Shown here: positions 1 to 4,584 of the stretch, in pieces
How the letters are laid out: the number at the start of each line of letters is the position of its first letter
Numbering within the stretch: the stretch's first letter is position 1
Assembly: GCA_902782885.1 (NCBI GenBank)
Contig: CACZOW010000173.1
Span: forward strand, 1 to 6,690
DNA length: 6,690 bases
Direction of reading: 5' to 3'
Source: an uncultured Ruminococcus sp.
GTDB taxonomy: Bacteria > Bacillota > Clostridia > UBA1212 > UBA1255
The notes under the pieces: generated by a model
The model's database searches: none
The model's input: the letters and a program-made list of their open reading frames with translations, nothing else
What the model was told of the DNA's origin: nothing
Translations under genes and position numbers: made by a program

Positions 1-87
1 CTTTACTGGCGCCTTTTCGACCGCCTTTATTCTGTGTATAAGAGCATTCGGCCCGCGGAAGGGTTTACGTGGGAAATGAGGCTTTAG
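1..87 (+). CDS. possible C-terminal tail of an upstream gene (partial)
   Basis: Frame 1 is open from the window edge to a TAG at 85-87 and would encode 28 residues, including DRLYSVYKSIRPAEGF. The aromatic/basic pattern LYSVYKSIRP vaguely recalls the last helix of FGGY-type sugar kinases, but this is only a resemblance. A second frame is also open for about 79 bases, and a 29-codon open frame is not improbable by chance, so coding status is unproven. No start is visible because it would lie outside the window. It could equally be non-coding sequence. Nothing supported is seen between 88 and 127. Confidence 0.25.
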   Translation, partial: LYWRLFDRLYSVYKSIRPAEGFTWEMRL

Positions 88-127
88 TGCTTGGGTAAAT
101 GTCGGCAAAGAGCCTGTTCTTCATGAT

Positions 128-385
128 CCTGTAGCCGCAAATCGAAAAATAAGGAATTGCGGCTACACCTTCGTCCCGTTCCTGTAGCCGCAAATCGCAA
201 AACAAGGGATTGCGGCTACACCTTCGCCCTGATCCTGTAGCCGCAAATTTCAAAACAAGTAATTGCGGCTACACCTCCGTCCCGTTCCTGTAGCCGCAAA
301 TCGCGGAAAAAGGAATTGCGGCTACATCTTCGTCCGGTTCCTGTAGCCGCAAATCGCAAAAATAAGGAATTGCGGCTACACCTTC
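128..385. repeat. tandem array of five 53-bp hairpin repeats
   Basis: Five units begin at 128, 181, 234, 287 and 340, an exact 53-bp period; the last unit runs into the next array. Each carries the perfect inverted repeat TGTAGCCGCAA / TTGCGGCTACA at 130-140/157-167, 183-193/210-220, 236-246/263-273, 289-299/316-326 and 342-352/370-380. The stem is invariant in all five. The loop is 16 nt (17 in the last copy), A-rich and variable, of the type ATCGCAAAA..AAGGAA. Between hairpins lies a 15-nt linker such as CCTTCGTCCCGTTCC. Minus-strand open frames across the array are translation artefacts: 53 is not a multiple of 3, so the frame rotates through the copies. No U-tract follows the stems, so they are not typical intrinsic terminators. 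No associated transposase is in the window, and the function is unknown. Confidence 0.93.
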
Positions 386-513
386 GCCACGTAGCGCAGG
401 AAGTTGTGTTGACACCTGCCACGTAGCGCAGGAGGTTGTGTTGACACCCGCCGCGTAGCGCAGGAAGTTGTGCTGACACCCGCCGCGTGGCGCAGGAGCG
501 TGCGTTGACACCT
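386..513. repeat. tandem array of four 32-bp repeats
   Basis: Four direct units start at 386, 418, 450 and 482 with an exact 32-bp period. Each begins GCC(A/G)CGT(A/G)GCGCAGGA and ends TGACACC(T/C). Unit 4 is the most diverged, and a degenerate remnant beginning GCCGAGGGGCGCG follows at 514. Three of the four units hold the small palindrome GTGTTGACAC or a near variant, so weak hairpins are possible. The array abuts the 53-bp array without a gap: CCTTCGCC at 381-388 reads both as the 53-bp unit linker and as the first bases of this unit. The minus-strand reading frames across it (CQHN.., NTTSCAT..) are repeat artefacts, as 32 is not a multiple of 3. Function is unknown. Confidence 0.9.
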
Positions 514-518
514 GCCGA

Positions 519-551
519 GGGGCGCGTAAGCTCGGTATTGGCCCCGTTTTT
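519..551 (+). terminator. weak terminator-like hairpin with T-run
   Basis: GGGGC at 519-523 can pair with GCCCC at 541-545, followed by G and five T (547-551). The stem is only 5 bp around a 17-nt loop, and a competing stem CCGAG (515-519) / CTCGG (531-535) exists. It could end transcription arriving through the repeat arrays before the ribosomal promoter, but the evidence is thin. Confidence 0.2.
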
Positions 552-574
552 CCCGCCCGGGAAGTCCGCCGGAC

Positions 575-671
575 AAAATTGAAATGAAAAGTGAGAAAAT
601 GAGAGAAAATGCGAAAAACAAAGAGAAAATCAAAGAAACAGAGATATATTTCAATTTTAACGCAAAAAGTG
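575..671 (+). promoter_or_regulatory. phased A-tract, purine-rich upstream region of the rplM promoter
   Basis: The + strand here is almost entirely A and G up to about 645. A-tracts centre near 588, 598, 608, 616 and 628, roughly one helical turn apart, and GAGAAAAT recurs at 593, 603 and 623. The stretch is bounded by a perfect 11-bp inverted repeat, AAAATTGAAAT (575-585) and ATTTCAATTTT (648-658). A further A5 lies at 664-668, just upstream of the -35 box. Phased A-tracts bend DNA, and A-rich sequence upstream of -35 can act as an UP element for RNA polymerase alpha subunits. Assignment to that role is inference from position and composition. Confidence 0.55.
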
Positions 672-672
672 C

Positions 673-701
673 TTGACAGCGGCGCGGCGCTGTAGTAGAA
701 T
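673..701 (+). promoter_or_regulatory. sigma-A-type promoter of rplM-rpsI
   Basis: A perfect -35 TTGACA (673-678), a 17-bp spacer and -10 TAGAAT (696-701, one mismatch to TATAAT) predict transcription starting near 708. That gives a 5' leader of about 50 nt before the rplM ATG. The leader holds a small GC hairpin, CCGC (714-717) / GCGG (723-726), then the AGGAGG site. L13 is known to autoregulate its operon through the leader in some bacteria, but the hairpin here is too small to claim that. Confidence 0.85.
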
Positions 702-756
702 GCGCTTCGTTCGCCGCCGAAAGCGGGGAAATGTTAATCAGGAGGAATACCAAGCT

Positions 757-1194
757 ATGGGTACATATTCAGCTAAAGCTGCGGACGTTGACGCGGCGAA
801 GAAGAAATGGTACGTGATCGACGCCGAAGGAAAGACCCTGGGAAGACTGGCTACCGTCGTTGCCACCCTGCTCACGGGAAAGAACAAGCCCGAATTCACG
901 CCGAACCAGGACACCGGAGATTTCGTTATTGTCCTCAACGCGGATAAAGTCGTGCTTACCGGCAAGAAATACACCGACAAACTCTACCGTCACCACACCG
1001 GTTACGCCGGCGGCCTGAAGGAAGTCAACTACAAGGAAATGGTCAAGCGCCATCCCACTTATCCGGTAGAATCCGCGGTCCGCGGCATGCTCCCGAAGAA
1101 CGCGCTGGGCCGCCAGATGTTCAGAAAACTTAAGGTCTACGCAGGTGCGGAGCACGAGCATCAGGCTCAGAAGCCCGAGACTTACGAGCTGTAA
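757..1194 (+). CDS. rplM: 50S ribosomal protein L13
   Basis: This is L13, a primary 23S rRNA-binding protein of the large ribosomal subunit needed early in assembly. The 145-residue length matches the family (about 142-147). Visible landmarks are KWYVIDAEGKTLGRLA (17-32), TGDFVIVLNADKV (53-65), RHHTGYAGGLKE (78-89) and the C-terminal signature from GMLPKN (110-115) to LKVYAG (125-130), ending HQAQKPETYEL. The ATG at 757 is chosen because AGGAGG (740-745) sits before it and the protein then starts MGTYSAK as in relatives. An in-frame start at 673 would overlap the -35 box of the promoter and add 28 unrelated residues. It is first in a two-gene operon with rpsI, 23 nt away. Confidence 0.97.
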   Translation: MGTYSAKAADVDAAKKKWYVIDAEGKTLGRLATVVATLLTGKNKPEFTPNQDTGDFVIVLNADKVVLTGKKYTDKLYRHHTGYAGGLKEVNYKEMVKRHPTYPVESAVRGMLPKNALGRQMFRKLKVYAGAEHEHQAQKPETYEL

Positions 1195-1217
1195 GAGCGG
1201 TTTAGGAGGACACAGTC

Positions 1218-1607
1218 ATGGCAGATACATATTTTGCAACAGGTAGAAGAAAGAAATCCGTCGCCAGAGTCGAACTGCTCCCCGGCAACGGCACTGTCAC
1301 CATCAACGAGAAGAGCATCGACGAGTACTTCGGCCTTGAAACGCTGAAACTCATCGTTCGCCAGCCCCTGGAACTCACCGGCAACGCCGGCAAGTTCGAC
1401 GTCAAGTGCAAAGTCACCGGCGGCGGCTTCACCGGTCAGGCGGGCGCCATCCGTCACGGCATCTCCAGAGCGCTCGTGGAAGCGGATCCGGACAGCAAAG
1501 CTACTCTCAAGCAGGGCGGTTTCCTTACCAGAGACCCCAGAATGAAAGAGAGAAAGAAATACGGTCTCAAAAAAGCGAGAAGAGCGCCGCAGTTCAGCAA
1601 GCGTTGA
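1218..1607 (+). CDS. rpsI: 30S ribosomal protein S9
   Basis: This is S9, a small-subunit head protein whose C-terminal tail reaches the P-site tRNA. The 129 residues match the usual length of about 130. The protein begins MADTYFATGRRKKSVARV, carries the S9 signature GGGFTGQAGAIRHGISRAL (68-86) and ends in the conserved basic tail KKYGLKKARRAPQFSKR with its terminal lysine and arginine intact. AGGAGG (1204-1209) lies 8 nt before the ATG. It follows rplM in the near-universal rplM-rpsI order and is transcribed from the same promoter. The sequence reads as Clostridia-like by eye. No anomaly is seen. Confidence 0.98.
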   Translation: MADTYFATGRRKKSVARVELLPGNGTVTINEKSIDEYFGLETLKLIVRQPLELTGNAGKFDVKCKVTGGGFTGQAGAIRHGISRALVEADPDSKATLKQGGFLTRDPRMKERKKYGLKKARRAPQFSKR

Positions 1608-1629
1608 TCTGGTCTTTCAAGTGTATTTC

Positions 1630-1657
1630 AGAACCCCGGATGCAAATTCGGGGTTCT
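1630..1657 (+). terminator. hairpin ending the rplM-rpsI operon
   Basis: A perfect 9-bp stem, AGAACCCCG (1630-1638) with CGGGGTTCT (1649-1657), has a 10-nt loop and lies 22 nt after the rpsI stop. The following sequence, TGTGGATTATAGG, is not a real T-run, so termination may be partial, allowing some read-through into tsaE. No convincing separate promoter for tsaE is visible in 1658-1712. Confidence 0.6.
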
Positions 1658-1712
1658 TGTGGATTATAGGGGCTGCGGGGGAGATCCCGCCCGCGGCGTG
1701 CGCGGAGACGGT

Positions 1713-2201
1713 ATGACGATGAGCGCGAGATCCGGCTTCAGAAAGCGAACTACAAAAAGCGCCGCGCAGACAGTGCGCGAGGGCGTTAAACTGGCCGAAG
1801 CATTGCGGCCGGGCGATATCGTGCTGCTCTCCGGCGATCTCGGCGCGGGCAAGACCCACTTTACCAAGGGCATCCTGAAGGGGCTCGGCGCGGCGGAAGA
1901 CGCCGTGAGTCCCACGTTCACCATCGTCAACGAACACCGTACCGGCCGAATGCCACTGATCCATATCGACGTGTACCGGCTGGGGGATATCGACGAACTG
2001 TACGAGATCGGATTCGACGAGTACCTTACCGGCGAGGCGGTCACCGTGATCGAGTGGGCGGACAAGTTTCCGGAGCTGGCGGAGTTGCCGGGGCGGGTAT
2101 TCCGCGTCGACATCCGGCGCCGCGACGACGTTGACCCCGACCGGCGCGAGATACGGACGTACCTGCCCGGTCCCGATAACGGGGAGGACAATAAATGCTG
2201 A
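1713..2201 (+). CDS. tsaE: tRNA t6A biosynthesis ATPase TsaE
   Basis: TsaE is the cytoplasmic ATPase that works with TsaB and TsaD to make N6-threonylcarbamoyladenosine at position 37 of ANN-decoding tRNAs. From the ATG at 1713 it is 162 residues, near the usual 150-160. Visible motifs are Walker A GDLGAGKT (41-48), the family strand SPTFTIVNE (66-74), HIDVYRL with the conserved Asp (D86), and IEW with Glu-Trp (E114, W115). The start is uncertain: GGAGA at 1704-1708 favours ATG 1713 or ATG 1719, while a GTG at 1659 would begin at the terminator and add a Gly/Arg-rich segment unlike the family. The 3' end overlaps the tsaB start by 7 nt, implying translational coupling. Confidence 0.93.
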   Translation: MTMSARSGFRKRTTKSAAQTVREGVKLAEALRPGDIVLLSGDLGAGKTHFTKGILKGLGAAEDAVSPTFTIVNEHRTGRMPLIHIDVYRLGDIDELYEIGFDEYLTGEAVTVIEWADKFPELAELPGRVFRVDIRRRDDVDPDRREIRTYLPGPDNGEDNKC

Positions 2202-2881
2202 TCCTTGCTATTGACACTTCATGCGCCAACGCGGGCGTCTGCCTGATGCGCGACGGCAATGTGCTGGGCGCGGTATCGCAGGCGGACAAACGCACGCATT
2301 CCGTAAAATTGCTGCCGGAGATACAGGCGCTGCTGGAAGCCTGCGGCCTTTCGCCCGCGGATCCGGATCTGTTTGCGGTCACCACGGGCCCCGGGTCGTT
2401 CACCGGCGTGCGCATCGGGGCGGCAACGGCCAAAATGCTGGCGTACGCAGCCGGCAAACCGCTGGTCGGCGTCAATACGCTGGACGTGCTGGCCGGGGAG
2501 ACCGATCCGGCGCGCGCCCGGGACGAATATGTGCTTTCGCTGATCGACGCGCGCAATCTGCGGGCGTACGGACGGCTGTACCGCGGCGGACGGCAATTGA
2601 CCGCCGGCGCGGTGGATAAAGTCAGTGTATTGATCGGTTCGCTTCCGGAAGAAGCGAAGGGGCAGAAAATTATTGTCCGCGGCGATGCCGTGCTGAACCC
2701 CGGAATCCGCGCGGAACTGGCCTCAAACGCCGGGTTTGCGTTCGTGCCCGAAACGGATAAGGCGTATCCGGATCCGGCGGTCCTGGCGGCAATGGCGGGG
2801 CAAATTTTTGATTCCGCCCTCGGCGATGCCGCGCGTTTTGCGCCCGAGTCGCTGCGTATCGAATATATGAAAGATTGGTGA
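2195..2881 (+). CDS. tsaB: tRNA t6A biosynthesis protein TsaB
   Basis: TsaB is the ASKHA-fold partner that scaffolds and activates TsaD in t6A synthesis. Its 228 residues match the family. It shows the N-terminal MLILAIDTS (1-9), THSVKLLP (34-41), the hallmark GPGSFTGVRIG (65-75) and LSLIDARN (114-121). The C-terminus APESLRIEYMKDW (216-228) departs somewhat from the common P-x-Y-L-R ending. GGAGG at 2183-2187 lies 7 nt before the ATG, inside the end of tsaE. The catalytic partner TsaD, often encoded just after rimI in Bacillota, is not downstream here. TsaB is a catalytically inactive paralogue of TsaD, and the short length identifies this as TsaB, not TsaD. Confidence 0.95.
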   Translation: MLILAIDTSCANAGVCLMRDGNVLGAVSQADKRTHSVKLLPEIQALLEACGLSPADPDLFAVTTGPGSFTGVRIGAATAKMLAYAAGKPLVGVNTLDVLAGETDPARARDEYVLSLIDARNLRAYGRLYRGGRQLTAGAVDKVSVLIGSLPEEAKGQKIIVRGDAVLNPGIRAELASNAGFAFVPETDKAYPDPAVLAAMAGQIFDSALGDAARFAPESLRIEYMKDW

Positions 2882-2887
2882 TGTGCC

Positions 2888-3322
2888 GTGACCGTGCAGG
2901 GAGTCAACGACATCAGATCCATGCTGCCCGGTTTCGCACGCCTGGAAGCGGTGTGCTTTTCCGAGCCCTGGAGCGAGAAGATGCTCGCGGAATCGCTGGA
3001 TTCCGGTCTATATATATTTACTTTCGTTAAGCAGGGCGAGGAGCTCGCGGGGTACGCGTGCGGCGTGATCGCCGGCGACCAGGGGGAGATCGAGCGCATC
3101 TGCGTACTGCCGGAATTCCGGCGGCGCGGTCTCGGGCGGCGGATGCTGGATGAGCTCAGGATCGCTTTCGCGGCGGCGGGCTGCGGGTCAATGTTCCTGG
3201 AAGTCCGGGCCTCCAACGCGCCCGCGCGGTCAATGTACGAGAAATACGGGTTCCGCGTTACCGGCAAAAGGCCCAACTATTACGCGGACGATGACGCGGT
3301 GCTGTACGGGACGGTGCTGTGA
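2888..3322 (+). CDS. rimI: ribosomal protein-alanine/N-terminal acetyltransferase RimI
   Basis: This GNAT-fold enzyme transfers acetyl from acetyl-CoA to protein N-termini; the family type acts on ribosomal protein S18. Its 144 residues match the usual length. Visible features are CFSEPWSEKML (23-33), the acetyl-CoA loop VLPEFRRRGLGRRM (73-86) and the RimI signature LEVRASN (104-110), with catalytic-type Glu105, Tyr117 in SMYEKYGF, and the tail KRPNYYADDDAVL. The GTG at 2888 lies 6 nt after the tsaB stop and has no clear Shine-Dalgarno site, so coupling to tsaB is likely. GTG 2894 and ATG 2921 are possible alternatives, but 2888 keeps the expected N-terminal strand. Confidence 0.93.
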   Translation: MTVQGVNDIRSMLPGFARLEAVCFSEPWSEKMLAESLDSGLYIFTFVKQGEELAGYACGVIAGDQGEIERICVLPEFRRRGLGRRMLDELRIAFAAAGCGSMFLEVRASNAPARSMYEKYGFRVTGKRPNYYADDDAVLYGTVL

Positions 3323-3323
3323 G

Positions 3324-4544
3324 TTGGACAGACTGAAGGCGGCGCAGCAGGGGATCATTGACGCCGGACCGGCGGCGGGCAGCGCGCTGCTCGTCGGCAG
3401 CGGCCGCGAACTGATTTTTGAAAACTACGCGGGTATTGCCCGCGCCGACGGTACGCCCGCGGACGAGACCACGCTCTGGCATATGTATTCCATGACCAAG
3501 GCGGTAACGGTAACCGCGGCGCTCATTCTTGTCGAGCGCGGTCAATTGTTTTTGGACGCTCCCGTAAGCAATTATATCCCGGAATTCGGCGCTTGGGCTT
3601 CCCGCGGCGACGCGTCAAATCCGCGCGGCATTGTTCCGACGGTCAAAGATCTGTTTACGATGACCTCCGGACTTTCGTATTTCGGCGGGGACGAGACGAA
3701 CGCGGAGCGGGAGTTCTTCCGGGCGTGGGAAGCGGATATTGACCGCGGCGAGCCCTGGGGGACGGTAGGATTCGCGCGCAAGCTGGCAGCGCTGCCGCCC
3801 GCGTTTGAGCCGGGGACAAGGTTTCAGTACGGATTGTCCCACGACGTACTGGGCGCGGTCATCGAGGTGATCTCGGGCGTGACGCTGGAGGATTTTTGCC
3901 GCCGGGAGCTGTTCGGACCGCTGAAAATGCGCGACTCATACTGGTGTCAATCCGTGCCGGTTGACACGCGCCCGCGCCTCGCCGAATGTTTAAACAGGGG
4001 TCAGACCCCGTGCTTAAAAAACGCGTATTTTGCGGCGCCAATGCCGGGGTGCCCAGTGCCGGGGCATCCGGAGATCCGCGACCCGAAAATGTTTTCCGGC
4101 GGTGCGGGGCTGGTGACAACGGCGCGGGATTACGGCCGCTTTCTGAACTTTCTGCTGAACGGCGTTGTGAACGGTGCGGATGGCGCGCGGGGGCGGAGCG
4201 GAGATCCGCCGGCAATACTGAAACCGGAAACATTAAGACTGCTGTTGGCTCCGGCGCTCACGGCAGGGCAGCGGGCAACGTACAATCTCCCCGGCGCGGA
4301 CCGCTGTCACTTTGGGCCTGAGTACACGTACAGCCTGGGAATGCGGGTGCTGGAGCGGCCGGATATTGACCCTGCCCGCGGGGGAATGCGCGAATTCGGC
4401 TGGTCGGGCGCGCTGGGGACCTGGTTTTTTGTTGACCCCGAGGACGGCGTGTGGTTTTTGTATCTGCATCAGCACGCCCCGGCGGAGCACGCGCGGTTCA
4501 TACCGGAACTGCGGCGGGTGTTTTATGAAGATCTGAGGCAATGA
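3324..4544 (+). CDS. serine hydrolase, class C beta-lactamase/esterase family
   Basis: This is a penicillin-binding-like serine hydrolase (beta-lactamase/family VIII esterase fold), 406 residues from TTG 3324. The nucleophile motif S-M-T-K is at 56-59 and the general-base Tyr at 169 in FQYGLSHDVLG. The third motif is a W-S-G triplet (360-362) in FGWSGALGT, as in esterase-type members, not the KTG of true beta-lactamases. No signal peptide is seen, so a cytoplasmic esterase or amidase is more likely than a resistance enzyme; the substrate is unknown. The start is inferred: TTG lies one base after the rimI stop and gives the typical MDRLKAAQQGII N-terminus, with only a weak GGGACGG upstream. 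ATG 3291, overlapping rimI, is an alternative. Residues about 222-250 look like an insertion containing a palindrome and a duplication. Confidence 0.88.
   Translation: MDRLKAAQQGIIDAGPAAGSALLVGSGRELIFENYAGIARADGTPADETTLWHMYSMTKAVTVTAALILVERGQLFLDAPVSNYIPEFGAWASRGDASNPRGIVPTVKDLFTMTSGLSYFGGDETNAEREFFRAWEADIDRGEPWGTVGFARKLAALPPAFEPGTRFQYGLSHDVLGAVIEVISGVTLEDFCRRELFGPLKMRDSYWCQSVPVDTRPRLAECLNRGQTPCLKNAYFAAPMPGCPVPGHPEIRDPKMFSGGAGLVTTARDYGRFLNFLLNGVVNGADGARGRSGDPPAILKPETLRLLLAPALTAGQRATYNLPGADRCHFGPEYTYSLGMRVLERPDIDPARGGMREFGWSGALGTWFFVDPEDGVWFLYLHQHAPAEHARFIPELRRVFYEDLRQ
3989..4018. repeat. imperfect palindrome inside the hydrolase gene
   Basis: A core GGGGTC-A-GACCCC (3997-4009) is flanked by CA / TG and by outer arms TTTAA (3989-3993) and TTAAA (4014-4018), forming an approximately 30-bp near-palindrome. 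It is translated in frame as part of ECLNRGQTPCLKN, in a surface region between the Tyr motif and the MFSGGAGLVTTA segment. From memory, GGGGTCAGACCCC-type palindromes recur as short dispersed repeats in many bacterial genomes, so this may be an inserted mobile palindrome tolerated in a loop. Confidence 0.7.
4042..4071 (+). repeat. 15-bp in-frame tandem duplication
   Basis: TGCCGGGGTGCCCAG (4042-4056) is followed directly by TGCCGGGGCATCCGG (4057-4071). The first eight bases are identical, with 11 of 15 matching overall. It encodes the Pro/Gly-rich pseudo-repeat PGCPV-PGHPE in the hydrolase, 23 bp after the palindrome. The five-codon period preserves the frame. Confidence 0.6.
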
Positions 4545-4573
4545 CCGGAACTTGAAATGACCTGAACTTGAGA
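4542..4573 (+). repeat. 16-bp tandem duplication spanning the hydrolase stop codon
   Basis: TGACCGGAACTTGAAA (4542-4557) is followed immediately by TGACCTGAACTTGAGA (4558-4573), with 14 of 16 bases matching. The first copy begins with the hydrolase stop codon and the second leads into the AGAGGAG ribosome binding site of the next gene. It makes up most of the 40-nt intergenic gap. No promoter or terminator is evident there, so the two genes are probably cotranscribed. Confidence 0.7.
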
Positions 4574-4584
4574 GGAGTATTTTT

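Noticed and set aside
216..511. Minus-strand proteins rich in Cys/Arg/Asn across the repeat arrays
   Set aside because: They are frame-rotating translations of the 53-bp and 32-bp repeats with no ribosome binding sites and no family resemblance.
128..513. CRISPR array
   Set aside because: Repeats contain their own hairpin and the intervening sequences are near-identical copies, not unique spacers. The two periods (53 and 32 bp) reflect whole-unit tandem duplication, and no cas gene is present.
376..753. 125-residue minus-strand protein with a hydrophobic stretch
   Set aside because: The hydrophobic part is the complement of the purine-rich promoter upstream region and the rest is the 32-bp array. 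It would run antisense through the rplM promoter.
673..756. N-terminal extension of L13 from 673
   Set aside because: The extension starts in the -35 box, upstream of the expected transcript start, and lacks L13 similarity. The ATG at 757 has a strong AGGAGG site.
2041..3276. 411-residue minus-strand frame over tsaE, tsaB and rimI
   Set aside because: It is antisense to three recognised genes, is Ser/Arg/Pro-rich as expected from the complement of GC-rich codons, and has no recognisable domain.
3150..3323. Long upstream extension of the serine hydrolase into rimI
   Set aside because: The extension (MSSGSLSRRR..) is an out-of-frame reading of rimI codons, while the family N-terminus begins at MDRLKAAQQG.
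3324..4544. Antibiotic-resistance beta-lactamase
   Set aside because: The fold family matches, but there is no signal peptide and no KTG motif. The W-S-G triplet and overall pattern fit esterase/peptidase-type members better.
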